The notes: generated by a model not told the origin, from the sequence alone. 64,000 nt of DNA from Takakia lepidozioides (GCA_030704615.1 CM060733.1:14508001-14572000); one strand, 5' to 3'; counted from the stretch's first letter, positions 1 through 11,160 are shown. Numbers and translations are program-made.

Positions 1-39
1 CAAATTCAAATGTTCTCACCTAAATTCAAATGTATCCCC

Positions 40-110
40 TTAAATTGCGACGTCCGGGCGTCGCACTTTGTGACCCCCGGACGTTGCTAATTCGACATTG
101 CACCCTCCCC
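40..110. repeat. GC-rich GCGACG/CGTCGC hairpin sequence
   Basis: Short palindromic sequence of the form TTGCGACGTCC-GGGCGTCGCA, followed by a second weaker arm pair. It precedes the LINE fragment that starts near 136. A longer block of the same type lies at 1775-1990, again directly before a LINE fragment, so the two belong to one repeat type. No coding potential is supported here. Confidence 0.5.
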
Positions 111-135
111 CGAATTAAAACAAATAAAGCCTGGA

Positions 136-1590
136 TTGGGGCACTGCCGCGCCTCCCTAGGCCACATCAACAACCCCCTTCCTCCCATCCCCTCATTATA
201 TTTGCAATCCTATACCCTCAAGTACCACCCCGCGAACTCTCATTACACTGATGGATCCCTTACTAAATCTAATGCAGACTATGGTATCTTCCACGCAGGA
301 ACATTGAGAGGGGTTGCCCTTAGTCTCCCTGGCCCTGTAACCATTCTCAGGGCCGAACTTATGGCCATGTACGACGCTCTCCTCCTATTTGACACCTTTC
401 CCCCACCATACTTCATCTTCACCGACAGCCTTACCTCCTTATTCCTCATCCGCAACCACATTGCTCGCCCCTCCTCCCACCATCATCATCCTGAGCGTAA
501 CCTCATTTCAGCCATTGTCAACACTGCCATTTTAAAAAAACACCCAGTCCACCTACTCAAAGTACGCTCGCATACTGGCATTCAAGGGAATGAGGAGGCC
601 GACCTCCTAGCTCAACTTGGTGCTACCAAACCCAAAACTAATCCCACGAACGAACCTATTCACATCGCCTACACCCACCCTTTCTGGTTTATACACCCAG
701 TTCCGGACTTTACTGCACCACGACCCATACGCAATCTCTTGCCCCCCTCACCCGTGAAGCAAACAAACAAGTCGTAGCCTCTATCGGTCATACCAAAGTA
801 CATATTAAAAAATGGACCCAATCCGAAGTATTACACCACAAACTTTCGAACCACTTTTGGCAAACCAAAGCTACCGCTGACGCACAAATCCGCCAAACAC
901 TCATATTTAGATACGCCCAATACATGGGTCACCGACGCAAACACATTTTCTGGCCACATCTTTTCTCATCACCTTACTGCCCACTGTGCACCACAACCCA
1001 CAATGCACGTGAGACCTGGCCGCACCTCCTAAGCCAATGCACACACCCGGTCATCCATGGTCTTCATATCACTCGCCACAACCAAGCAGTCTGACATCTC
1101 TACAAACTATTCACAAAACGCGCCGAAACCCGATGGTTCACACTCATTAATGTCGGTACCTTCCAGGGGAAGCCACCAGACCACACAGTACTGTCATGGC
1201 TTTTACCATGCACATACCATTCTCACAGTTCATCATCCACGAGTTTACATTCTGCCACGATCGAGACTCCAACGATTCAATCTTATAAAAAACGACAAAA
1301 ATACGCCCCACTCATTCTTGCAATTCGTCAACAGGGATGGAAAAATGGCCCACTCACAGTCATCACTGCTGGAACCCGGGGCGGCATACACAACGCCAGT
1401 ATCAATGATTTACATGACAACTTCAAAATACCCATCCTCTCAATCCATCAATGCTTCAAAGCAATCCACCTCACAACACTCCGCTCCCTTACAGCCATTA
1501 TCATCAACAAACGCCAACTGGAAGCTAGCCCTTCTAGTGCACCCTGGGTCCCCTGGGCCGGGTTCCCCTGGAAACCCAGGGGGTTTATAG
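136..1590 (+). pseudogene. LINE 3' remnant: RNase H domain plus zinc-knuckle tail
   Basis: The open frame 136-777 holds a recognisable RNase HI domain: YTDGSL (first Asp), AELMAM (Glu), FTDS (second Asp) and SHTGIQGNEEAD (His/Asp). All four catalytic positions appear to be kept. In a shifted frame from about 750 the sequence continues with a CPLC...H-X4-C zinc knuckle near 980-1045 and then further tail-like protein, broken by an in-frame stop around 1090. This order (RNase H, then Cys/His knuckle) is that of the C-terminus of RNase H-bearing non-LTR retrotransposons. No reverse transcriptase is present because the fragment is cut at the left. Frameshift and stop show that it is not functional. 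Confidence 0.7.
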
Positions 1591-1692
1591 CAGCCCCCCC
1601 CCCTCTCTCTCTCTCCCCGCGGTTACCTAATGTCCCACAATAAACCCTTCATTTTATAGGGCCTACCCCCAAAAGGGGGCAGTAGCCGTTAG

Positions 1693-1745
1693 GTGAAGTG
1701 GCTCTTAGTTACGCCGGCTACGGCCAGAGTCTTCTATCTCTCTTC
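1693..1745. repeat. Short dispersed repeat, copy 1 (partner at 25862)
   Basis: A stretch of about 45 bases beginning GTGAAGTGGCTCTTAGTTAC is repeated with few changes at 25862-25912. Here it follows the LINE 3' region, so it may be part of that family's 3' UTR. It could also be a separate small repeat. Confidence 0.5.
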
Positions 1746-1774
1746 GACATTGCAGAGTAGGTTTTTTTTTTTTT

Positions 1775-1990
1775 TTTTTTTTTTTTTCGACGCCCGGGCG
1801 TCGCAAGACACTTCGGCTTCGCAAGTCGCGGTGGCGCAAAATTGCGACCCCCTTCGGTCGCAAAATTGCGACGTTTTTTTTGGCGACGCCTTTGCGACGC
1901 CTGGACGTCGCAAAATTGGCCCCTCCCCCCTGGCCGAAAAGGGCTGTTTTGCGACGCCGCGGCATGGCCGGGGCGTCGTAAACCCCTCAT
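1775..1990. repeat. GCGACGCC/GGCGTCGC hairpin block with poly-T start
   Basis: The block opens with a T run of about 27 (1761-1787). It then carries many copies of TTGCGACG, GCGACGCC and GGCGTCGC arranged as facing arms, such as CGACGCCCGGGCGTCG at about 1788. ORFs on both strands here are by-products of the repeated GCGACG motif. It separates two pieces of the same RNase H LINE family. Confidence 0.55.
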
Positions 1991-2087
1991 TTTCCTGTAG
2001 TGCCAAGGTTGGCCTGGGTAAGGGCATTATGGCGCCCCCGGCGGTCCCCCCCCCCCCCTACCTAATACCTGAACCCGTGCCCCCGCT

Positions 2088-2230
2088 ATGCACCAGATTA
2101 TGCCCCTCAAATATCCCCTATCTAACTCACATTATACCGACGGCTCCCTCACCGGATCTAGAGCTAGCTATGGTATTTACCATGCCGCTTGGTGTAGCAT
2201 CATCAACCGGATCTGCCCGGCCCATCAAAA
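2088..2230 (+). pseudogene. Second LINE RNase H start fragment
   Basis: About 30 codons match the beginning of the RNase H domain at 220-300, including SHYTDGSLT and YGI-HA. The similarity then stops. It is a short truncated copy of the same LINE family on the same strand. Confidence 0.55.
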
Positions 2231-2240
2231 TCTGAACTGG

Positions 2241-3450
2241 TATATAGTTCACGATTTAAATCCTACACAAATATGATAGAAAGAAAGGAATTTATTGTGC
2301 CACTTGGATCCTAAGAGATAAAAAGTTTCAACCAAAAAGACGAGACTTGAGCTCATAACAACAAGGCGTAAGATACACGGAGGCCTTACCATTGTTTTAT
2401 TGATATGAAGTTTTATGGAATTATGTTATGACTAATAATAATGTATTTTAATTTTGAAGTGATTTTTTAATTATTTAAAGGAAAGGGACAGAAGCCCTGT
2501 TGATCAAATTAAATAAGAAGGAGGGGTGGAAAAGATAACCACCCGGGGGGGGGGGCTGCTGTGAGGCTTATTGAGGGGGAACTTCCCCGGAACCAAAGCG
2601 AACATGCTAAGTGAAAGGAGCAAGGAAACCCAAAGGGATGTCTTTGAGAAGGACGGGTCGAGAGAGTGGTGTGGGGGGCCTAGAGAGATGTGGTAGGGAT
2701 GGGGGGGGATTAGTAGCAGGATTCGAAGTGATTATGAAGTGACGTTCTATTTTTAAAATGAAATGTTGTGTGTGTAGATATGACGGACGTATAGTTATCA
2801 CGAAAGATAAAGTGTTGACAAAGTCGGGGATCCTGATTTGCATGGAGATATTATTGCATTTGTACAAGTATGATCTAATTGAGATTGATAATCGGTTGTG
2901 TGTTCCGAGAATATTAATTGAAATTTGTGGACAAAGAAAACACAAAGAAACATAGAATCGAAAACTTTGGTACCTGATGACCCAAGTAGTAATATCGCAA
3001 GGGAAGTGATTCTCAAAGTTGGACAGCTTTGTTTAAAGAGAAATTTTAAGAAGGCCTGTGTTAGCCCTCATCAAAAAGACTCAGACAAGTAAGAGGTACC
3101 CAAGATCTATGTTTAGGTGGTGTTTGCATGCAGGCGAAAGAAGGAGCAGAGATCCGCTCTGGCAGGAGTTCTACAGATTCTTCAGAGTGGTGGGACACGA
3201 AATGTGAGGAGGTCAGGCTGTCTTCATTTAGGACATGAAGAGTTTGTCTAGGAGGGCTTGTCACTGAAACTGGCGGCATGATGATGTTTTGTGGACAGGA
3301 TTGTTCCCAATTGCTTACATTGGTGACATTGTTGCTTTTTCTCTCAAAAGAGCAGAAAAAAAGAGCTTCTTACTTTTGCTGGTCTTTGGTTGTTCTTGCT
3401 TGCGAGAAGGCCATAAAAGCAGGTCACTCAAGGTTGTTCCCTGTTGTTTG
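2241..3450. other. Intergenic stretch with a possible CACTA-like fragment
   Basis: No gene is supported. Around 3120-3215 the sequence resembles 43550-43640 (shared words such as CTCTGGCA and GTGGTGGGACA). Both can be read as similar short peptides containing LWQE. This suggests a scrap of the same transposon family that occupies 40-43.7 kb. The rest is AT-rich with nothing recognisable. Confidence 0.3.
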
Positions 3451-3454
3451 AAAG

Positions 3455-3663
3455 ATGCTTGGAGCTTTCCGGGTTTGTGCGAGGCTGTAGTCGAAGCTCC
3501 GGTTACTCAACCTCCACTTATTGTCTCTACAGAGAAGTCCCAGTTCACCAGACTTCAGACATAAACGCAAAAAGGACGACCTTTGGGTTGAGGGTTGGTC
3601 TAACCCTCCATGGGTGAAAGCTAAGCTAGCTGCCATAGTTCAAGGTCAAGCACAATGTGTTAT
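3455..3663 (+). pseudogene. Displaced N-terminal presequence of the PPR gene
   Basis: An ATG at 3455 opens a frame starting MLGAFRVCARL, a basic, hydrophobic start typical of organelle-targeting peptides. An in-frame TAG follows at 3488-3490. The frame then continues through a Ser/Arg/Lys-rich stretch and a Trp-rich segment to a TGA at 3662-3664. It runs into the PPR ORF but in a different frame (frame 2 versus frame 1). A single-base indel near 3655-3662 would join the two. I infer that the gene once started here and that the surviving ORF has lost its targeting peptide through a nonsense change and a frameshift. An intron or a sequence error is an alternative. Confidence 0.4.
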
Positions 3664-6177
3664 GTGAGGACACTATGTATGGCAGGACGAGTGAAAGAAG
3701 CCCTGCATGTTTTGAACCAGCAGGATATTTCAGCAGACACCAAAACTTACGTCTGTCTCTTGCGTGAGTGCATTCACATGCAAGACCTAGCAAAGGGAAA
3801 GCAGGTGCATGCCCACATTATCTACAGTGGATACAAGCCAAACATCTTTGTACTGAACACCCTTGCCAATATGTATGTGAAGTGCGGCAGCCTAGTGAAT
3901 GCACGCCTTGTGTTTGACAAAATGCCTGAACGAGATATGTGTACATGGAATATAATGATGGCAGGATATGCCAAGCATGGGTGTAGTAGAGAGGCTGTTG
4001 AGATGTATGAGCAAATGATACAGGAAGTGGTGACACCCAACAGGGTCACTTTCATTTGTGTTCTCAAGGCTTGTGCCAGCCTGGCAGCCCTGGAAAAGGG
4101 CATAAAGGTACATGCTGATGTTATCAAAGCTGAAATTGGGCCAGATGTGGTTCTGGAGACTGCCCTTGTTGACATGTATTCCAAATGCGGAAGCATGAGG
4201 GATGCACGTCAAATGTTTGACAATATGTCTGGACGAAGTGTGGTCTCATGGAACGCCATGATCGCAGGGTATGCTCAGAATGGGTGTGGTATGGAGGCTT
4301 TCGAGATCTATGAACAAATGGTAGTGGATGGGGTGATGCCTGACAGGGTCACGTTCGTTTCCGTCCTCAAGGCATGTGCGAGCCTGGAAGCCCTGGAAAA
4401 GGGCATAGAAGTGCATTCTGACATCATCAAAGCTGGAATTCCACAAGATGTTATTCTGGAAACGGCCCTTGTCAATATGTATGCCAAATGTGGGAACTTA
4501 AAGGATGCACGTCAATTGTTCAACAGTATGGCTGAAAGAAATGTGATCTCATGGAACGGGATGATCGCAGGATATGCTCAGCATGGTTGTGGTCGGGAGG
4601 CTTTCGAGATGTATGAGCAAATGATACTGGAAGGCGTGACACCTAACAAGGTCACCTTCATTTGCATTCTCAATGCATGTGCCAGCCTGTCGGCCCTGGA
4701 CAAGGGCACACAGGTCCATGGTCATGTGATTCAAACTGGAATTGCGCCAAATATTATTCTGGAGAATTCGCTTGTCGACATGTATGCCAAATGTGGGAGC
4801 ATAAAGGAAGCGCGTCGAGTCTTCGACAATATGGCTAAAAGAGATGTGGTTTCATGGAATGCAATGATAGCAGGATATTCTCAGCATGGGTGTGGTAAGG
4901 AGGCCCTCCAATTATTCGGAAAAATGCAACAGGACAATATAGAGCCGAATGTGGTCTCTTGGAGCGTGATGATTGGAGCATTTGCTCAATGTGGGCGGGC
5001 TATGGAGGCTTTCAAGATGTATGATCAAATGATACAAAAAGGGGTGGCTCCCAACAAGGTCACTTTCACATGTGTTCTCAATGCGTGTGCCAGTGTGGCA
5101 GCCTTGGAGAAGGGCAAACAGGTCCATGGCGACATCATTGAAGCTGGATTTGTACCGGATATCAATTTGGGGAGTACTCTTGTCGACATGTATGCCAAAT
5201 GTGGGAGCCTAAAGGATGCACGGCAAGTATTTGACGATATGACTGAACGAGATTTGGTCTCTTGGAGTGCAATGATCGCAGCATATGGTCAACATGGGTT
5301 TGGTAAGGAGGCCCTGAAACTATTTGAACAAATGCAACAGGAAGGCTTGAAGCCGGACAATATCACCTTTGTTTGTGTTCTCTCTGCCTGTAGCCATGTG
5401 GGCTTAGTGCATGAAGGCCGTCACTACTTTGGTTCCATGAGTCAAGATCATGACCTCACTCCTGCAGTGGAGCATTTTGGGTGCATGGTGGACCTGCTTG
5501 GCCGTGCTGGGCGATTGCATGAGGCTGAGGACTTCGTTAACCAAATGCCACTTCAACCAGATGCTGGGGTTTGGGGGGCCTTGCTGGGTGCCTGTAGAAT
5601 TCATGGTGATGTGCACATAGCAGAACAAGCAGCAAAATGCCTTCTCAAGTTGGATCCATTGGACGCCGCAACTTATGTGCTGCTTTCGAACATCTATGCT
5701 GCTGCTGGCAGGTGGGACGATTTAGTGCATGTTAGAAAATTGATGCAGGACAGAGGTGTGAGAAAGGAACCAGGGCGGAGCTGCATTGAGGTAGACAATC
5801 AAGTGCATACATTCCTTGTGGATGACAGATGCCATGGACAAATTGAAGAAATCCTTGCTGAGCTGAAGAGATTGTTTGGGCAGATGAAGGAGGCCGGGTA
5901 TGTGCCTGACACACGCTTTGCATTGCACGATGTGGAAGAGGAGGTAAAGGAATCTTCTCTTTGCCACCACAGTGAGAAGCTGGCCATTGCTTTTGGGCTG
6001 ATCAGTACACCCCCAAGGACACCTATCCGCATCGTCAAGAACCTTCGGGTTTGTGGTGACTGCCACACTGCCTCCAAGTTCATCTCAAAGATTGTCGACC
6101 GAGCCATTGTTCTCCGGGATACTAACCGCTTTCATCATTTCCAAGACGGGGTGTGTTCTTGTGGGGATTACTGGTGA
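3655..6177 (+). CDS. PPR protein of the DYW class (RNA-editing factor)
   Basis: The 840-residue ORF has no intron. From about residue 30 to 600 it is an unbroken array of pentatricopeptide repeats of mixed P, L and S types, with recurring signatures such as DMYAKCGS, VSWNAMIAGYAQ and VTF-CVL-ACASL. An E-domain region begins around residue 635 and the PG box (KEPGRSC) lies near 703-710. The DYW deaminase domain ends exactly in DYW. The cytidine-deaminase zinc ligands are visible: HSE at 772-774 and CGDC at 800-803. DYW proteins bind organellar transcripts and carry out C-to-U editing in plastids or mitochondria. The first ATG after an upstream stop (3622-3624) is 3655, but the protein then lacks an obvious targeting peptide. 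A likely one lies upstream out of frame, so the gene may be a recently damaged copy. Central repeats are very similar to each other, suggesting internal duplication. Confidence 0.9.
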   Translation: MCYVRTLCMAGRVKEALHVLNQQDISADTKTYVCLLRECIHMQDLAKGKQVHAHIIYSGYKPNIFVLNTLANMYVKCGSLVNARLVFDKMPERDMCTWNIMMAGYAKHGCSREAVEMYEQMIQEVVTPNRVTFICVLKACASLAALEKGIKVHADVIKAEIGPDVVLETALVDMYSKCGSMRDARQMFDNMSGRSVVSWNAMIAGYAQNGCGMEAFEIYEQMVVDGVMPDRVTFVSVLKACASLEALEKGIEVHSDIIKAGIPQDVILETALVNMYAKCGNLKDARQLFNSMAERNVISWNGMIAGYAQHGCGREAFEMYEQMILEGVTPNKVTFICILNACASLSALDKGTQVHGHVIQTGIAPNIILENSLVDMYAKCGSIKEARRVFDNMAKRDVVSWNAMIAGYSQHGCGKEALQLFGKMQQDNIEPNVVSWSVMIGAFAQCGRAMEAFKMYDQMIQKGVAPNKVTFTCVLNACASVAALEKGKQVHGDIIEAGFVPDINLGSTLVDMYAKCGSLKDARQVFDDMTERDLVSWSAMIAAYGQHGFGKEALKLFEQMQQEGLKPDNITFVCVLSACSHVGLVHEGRHYFGSMSQDHDLTPAVEHFGCMVDLLGRAGRLHEAEDFVNQMPLQPDAGVWGALLGACRIHGDVHIAEQAAKCLLKLDPLDAATYVLLSNIYAAAGRWDDLVHVRKLMQDRGVRKEPGRSCIEVDNQVHTFLVDDRCHGQIEEILAELKRLFGQMKEAGYVPDTRFALHDVEEEVKESSLCHHSEKLAIAFGLISTPPRTPIRIVKNLRVCGDCHTASKFISKIVDRAIVLRDTNRFHHFQDGVCSCGDYW

Positions 6178-7233
6178 AGCTAGCAACATACATCAAGTGT
6201 GTCCCCTCAAACAATGTGGAAAGGTGATAGTCTACCATTATTTCAGTGAGCAAATAGTATGTTGCAATCATTGAATGCGACAGTGACCGTTGGTAATCAT
6301 CATTGAACAGAAAAAGTTTGTGGACAACCTTCTGGCAAAGTTGTTGACAGATGGGATAGAACTATACATATGGAGATCCGGGAATCAAAAGTTTGAATCA
6401 TCAGACATCCCAATGCTTATGGACACCTATTCCTTTTGCTGGCCTGATGGATCCCGGCTGTCCATTGATAGGAAGTGTTGTCCCCAACATCGCTGCCTGT
6501 GGTGAGATTTAATTCTTCATTCTGATGAATTTCCTGCTCTTAAAAGCAGCTGTTCTTGGACACTTCAAGCTAGAAAGAGGAGTGAGGATTGGAAAGTCAA
6601 AGAGTCGGGGCAAGTGTGCTAATCCCGTCTCTTAGATGTGGAACAGAAAGGCGGATCAATTACTTTGAGATGCGAGTGTGGAATTAGTGGGGTTGCAATT
6701 ATAATGATGAGGTTGGCAATACCTCACCCAAGTATTTTGCCTCTGGGATTAAGGGAGGTGACCGCATATATTGAAGTCCATGGTGGTCACCATTGAAGTC
6801 CATGAAACCCCTGAAACCCATTTCATATAATTAGACTGTTACTTCACCAATAGCACTGTGAATCATAGAAAACCAGGCTGCACCACCTTTTGGAATTTTA
6901 GCTCCAAATGCAGGATTCACATGGTTCGAAAAGGGAAACACCCTGTCACAAATCAGGCCCCCTAATTATAGTGACAGGAGAAAATAATCTCTTTCAAAGT
7001 AACCTTGCCATGAGGCTCCGAGCGCAAGGCTGAGGAAGTAATGTACCCAGAATCACCTGTAGTGTTATAACTTAATCGCGATTTCTCACTTACACCCACA
7101 TTTAGGGGTTAGGGAAAAAGTGGATCCGTGAAATTAATAACTCTGCTCGATTTAAAACAAGCCTAAAACGGTGATGGGCTCTCTTTGGTTTGGCAAAACA
7201 TAAGAGGAGGTGAGAGTAAGGGGCATGACGAAG
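6178..7233. other. PPR 3' flank, no gene seen
   Basis: I find no convincing coding region or structured RNA. Part of this must be the PPR 3' UTR, but no clear poly(A) signal can be assigned. Confidence 0.4.
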
Positions 7234-7557
7234 TACAACACAATAGGAGCCTTGACACGGTGTAAGGTCCTTTGACCACATTTTCTCCATTGACTTGAAC
7301 ATGTTGCAAAGTCTCTCTACAAGAGAGACTAAGGTCCTTTGACCACATTTTGGACTACTAGGAATAATGGAGGGCATAGGAACAATTCCTGCTCCTACAA
7401 CACAATAGGAGCCTTGACACGGTGTAAGGTCCTTTGACCACATTTTCTCCATTGACTTGAACATGTTGCAAAGTCTCTCTACAAGAGAGACTAAGGTCCT
7501 TTGACCACATTTTGGACTACTAGGAATAATGGAGGGCATAGGAACAATTCCTGCTCC
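7234..7557. repeat. 162-bp tandem duplication abutting the tRNA
   Basis: Two adjacent, nearly identical units of 162 bp (7234-7395 and 7396-7557). Each ends in CCTGCTCC. In the second copy these bases are the 3' end of the tRNA-Ile gene on the minus strand, and in the first copy they are an orphan scrap of it. The duplication therefore started inside the tRNA 3' end and covers its trailer and downstream DNA. The long minus-strand ORF across this region merely reads the tRNA and the repeat. Confidence 0.85.
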
Positions 7558-7625
7558 CGGCGGGGTTCGAACCCGCGACCTTCGGCTCATAAGACCGATG
7601 CTCTAACCAACTGAGCTACGGGAGC
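7552..7625 (-). tRNA. tRNA-Ile (anticodon UAU)
   Basis: On the minus strand the 74 bases fold as a full cloverleaf without an intron. The acceptor GCTCCCG pairs with CGGGAGC and is followed by the discriminator A. The A box is TAGCTCAGTTGG. The anticodon arm TCGGT-CTTATGA-GCCGA places TAT at positions 34-36. The B box GGTTCGAACCC sits in a perfect T arm (GCGGG/CCCGC). CCA is not encoded, as expected for a nuclear gene. UAU reads the Ile codon AUA. Confidence 0.9.
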
Positions 7626-7872
7626 TCACAAACTTTCATTTCGGAGTTAGGACTATATACTGACTCTTATGTCAGGATCAGCCCCCCTCCTTGGCAGTGG
7701 ACACCAATTGCTATGTTTGTTTGCTTGGATTATTTTCCACAGCCACCAACTATGTATAGGCACCCCTGTTCCAGAGGCCGTTTCCCACGTAGGATCGGGC
7801 CTGTCCTACGTGGGGCTCACCTTTTATGCCAGACCATGCGTGTGTGTGTGGAGGTGTTGAAGGAGAGCAAGC

Positions 7873-8187
7873 ATGGCAGCCTCCTCTCTGCTTCACTCTG
7901 CGCAGCTGCCCACCTTTTCGTTCTGCAGAGCTGCAGAAATCACAAAAGAATCGAGCCACAGCTTCACCCAGCTTGCCACTAGCCATGCCATGAATTCAGC
8001 CAGGAATTCACCTTCTTTCCACACTCCAGAATATTGCTCCGGGATTGCGGTGGCTACTAGAGACGGGTGGGACGATTTTGTGCATTTACGAGACCTACAG
8101 AGTTTCCTTCTGCGACGAAGAGGTTACAAGCGAGAGTTTCAGAAATTTTCCCCGTGCCAGGTTCAGATTTTCGTTGTGGATGTTTGA
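7873..8187 (+). other. Possible first exon with plastid-type presequence
   Basis: A 104-codon frame begins MAASSLLHSAQLPTFSF and is rich in Ser, Ala and Thr with few acidic residues at the start, as in plastid transit peptides. A donor-like GG-GTAAGG lies near 8208, after the stop of this frame. I recognise no domain. It may be chance, or the start of an interrupted gene. The remaining DNA from 7640 to 9250 shows no other support for genes. Confidence 0.2.
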
Positions 8188-9455
8188 ATTCCCCAGGGAA
8201 GTTTTGGAGGGTAAGGATGCGGGGAGGCCGGCAAAGAGAGAGGCGCATCTGCAAGGCGCGAGGAGGATTTGAACAAGATGAGAAAGGCGAGGTCGAATCG
8301 GGCGCACATATTTGCATGTTTCCACTGCAGTAGGTTTTCTTCTCTCTATGTACGAAGGTGTAAAAGTAATACGTATCATTTGCGGTCCTCATCACCTCAG
8401 TCCCTTCCCACTTTCGACTCCCGATTCCTCTACAGATCCTCCTCCTCTATCCCGTTTTATTACTTTATGTTGTGTGTATGTGTTGTTGACCCTCTCCATG
8501 TATCTATGGATTGCCGATTGTGAGAACTTGGCAATTTTCATGGTTTATCTAGATCCCTCCGGCTGGTGTCCAATCAGAGAGGGAGAAAGTAAGGGAAGAA
8601 GCGACAGGTTGAGTGTATGAATTACTTTTGCAGAGAGAACAGACGATGGTTCTCCTGAGTCTCTCTTTGGAGCGATCACTTTGTGTCCTCCCCACGTCGC
8701 ATATCCTCTGCATTATCTCTCCATATTATCTTGAATCTCTCTAGCTCACCTCCCACTCACCTTGCTTGAAGAAATGAATAATTAACCATGGACAATAAGC
8801 TTTTTGAATCTGCTTGGCAAGCTTCTAAATGAGTGGTATGCACTTGCCAATGTCCACTTTACATTCAGGGGTCAGTTTTGAAGCTACATATGCATGAAGT
8901 ATTGTGTCAGGGAAATAGACACATGCACTTTCAAGTGTTGGTCTATTCATGTAGCTTGCGGAAGTCGACTGTTTAATCTGAATTTCACTACTGCAGGAGC
9001 TCGTGTTTCCCGACAGAAACTGGCCAACTCCATGTGAGCTTTTCTTCTAACCCTAACACCTTTTGAGTGTGTTGGCACGGAGTTGTAAGGTCCTGAAATC
9101 TACCCTTAGCTTCTTCAAGGCCAGAGGCTTTCTGCTTCTTCACCTTTGAGCAATGTAATTGTTGTGGCTTGGTATCTTAGCCTCAATCTCCTCCACTGCC
9201 CTTGAGGGCATAGTCTCTACTGAACCCTCCTGGAGCTGGTTGTGGAGTTTCTATCCACCAAAGCATGGAAGCCCAGCCTGAAGTTGCCATTGCCTCACAC
9301 ACGACAAGTTTTTATGCATAACTAGTGTAGATATCACGCCACAGAACTCTTGAATGTTTATTTCCTCGAGCCCCAAGTGTGGCCACAGATCAAACACTTC
9401 AATCATAAGGAAAAGTGCACAGAATGCAAAGAACAGTGGACGAAAGAGAATGTAC

Positions 9456-10338
9456 TCATAAGACGTTGTTTGCCGTAGCCTTGTGGCCATTGACCCCGCG
9501 CCCAGTTTGAGCGGGAACAAAAGGGACAGAACCTACCTCTGTCAGGGGCTGACGTTGGTAGTAAGACTTACCTTCATATATAGAATTACTCCGGGTTTTC
9601 CAGATATCCTCTAGAAATCCCTTCACACAAGCATCAATCTGCTGTGTGTGATTTGCCCAAAAACTAGGCCTCAGGAGGGCCTGGGCTTTTGGCTCAGCCT
9701 CGAGACTTTCAAAGTTGGTAAACAGGGGTACAGGCACAATTCCCTTGATAGATTTGAAGAGAGCGTCTCTTTGGTGAGAGAACCCCGGACAGTGTATCAG
9801 AAAATGAATACTGTCTTCGCCCACACAACGGGCAATTGCACTCTCCCTTTCCTCTCTGCTTCTGTTTGCTGTTCAAAGGTAGGCTTCCTGCCCTGAGTTT
9901 AAATTTCAGTCTAGTGCCGAGAGTGGGTAGACCCTTGAGGTCATCCAAGATGTCCTCCCCCATGTCACAGACTGGAAACAAGTTCAGGGAAGTTTTCTGC
10001 CTAACTTCATTTTCATCAGACAATCTCATGGCAACAGACATGGCTGAGGACGCTACAGCCTCTAAGTCAGATTTATCCAGCAGGGTCAAGACTTGCGGAT
10101 CCAGGTCCAGGACCTTGAGGATCTCTTCTACTCTCTTCTGCCAGGACCTAGCCTGTTTGACAGGGCGGTCCTGTTTCCAAGATATAGAGTCGATTAACTT
10201 AGGATATCTGGTGTTGGGCATATGTTGCAGCTGACCCCACCATCTGACCTTGAATTCATCTCGTCGGGAGCTTAAGGACGGAATGCCAAACTCACCCGAA
10301 CAGCCACATTGGCTGTTTTGGAGCATGCTGACATACAC
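9456..10338 (-). pseudogene. LINE C-terminal region with Cys/His knuckle
   Basis: Two overlapping frames (10338-9709 and 9824-9456) carry the LINE C-terminus. CPLC in one frame and HFLIHC in the other form the usual CCHC knuckle once the frameshift near 9820 is taken into account. The protein ends with a SYEYIL-like tail shared by the extra fragments at 14.7-15.9 kb. Confidence 0.7.
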
Positions 10339-11160
10339 TCCTTAAGCACCCCCACTTGAATGGATTCTAGAGACTTAGCCTGGTTGGAGTTATCAACCCA
10401 AATTGCAGATCCGTACTCCAAGGCAGGTCTAATAACGCGACAAAGCATGGTTTTCTTAACCTCAGAGTTGACCCCTCTGCAGTGGAAAAATTTAGTGAGC
10501 CCCAGAGCTTTGCCCTTGCCAGTTTGAACAACTTTCCGGATATGTGCATCCCAATTACAATTGGAGGAGAACTCAACGCCCAGGTAAGTGTAGGAAGGGA
10601 GGACCGGGATCTCTTGGCTACCCCACTGCCACTTAAGATCACTTCCTCCCTCTCCTCTGTCGTTGAATGCTACCACTGCACATTTGCTGACATTAGCCTC
10701 TAACCCCCAAAGATCAAAGTATCTCTTCGCGCAATCAATCAACTCCTGGAGATTGGTTGGAGTCTCCCCTATGCCTGCGAAGTCATCCGCAAACATAAGG
10801 GCTGGTATGGTGGTATCACCCACCCTTAACCCAAATCCCTCACTTTCCACATCCTCGAGGAGTTGATTGATGAAAACATTGAGGAGCAGAGGGGAGAGAG
10901 TACATCCTTGAGCTACACCTTGGTCTATGTCAAAGAAGTTGGACTTCTGTCCGTTAACAGTGACACAGCTTTTGGTGTGAGCATACAAGTTGTGGACAAC
11001 TCTCCACATCTTTCCCTTGATCCCACAAGACCAGAGGCGGAACCATAGGCCATCTCTCCACACTGTGTCATAAGCCGTTTTGACATCCAGGAAAAAGACA
11101 TAAGTGGGTTTCCCTTCTTTTTTCCTTCCCTGGAAGAGTGAAGATATGATCCACACAGCC
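10272..11160 (-). pseudogene. LINE reverse transcriptase core
   Basis: Carries RT motif A (FFLDVKTAYDTVW), motif B (GVAQGCTLSPLL), motif C (FADD) and the following thumb with LEANVSKC and YLGVEF. All catalytic Asp residues are present. The frame is entered by a frameshift near 11130 and lost again near 10290, where the protein sense moves to the next frame. It is the polymerase part of the LINE described above. Confidence 0.85.

Noticed and set aside
1705-2027. Basic ORFs on minus with poly-Lys
   Set aside because: They are caused by the poly-T run and the GCGACG repeats.
7102-7590. 162-codon minus-strand ORF with an internal protein repeat
   Set aside because: It reads through the tRNA-Ile gene and the 162-bp tandem duplication. 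The protein repeat is a consequence of the DNA repeat.
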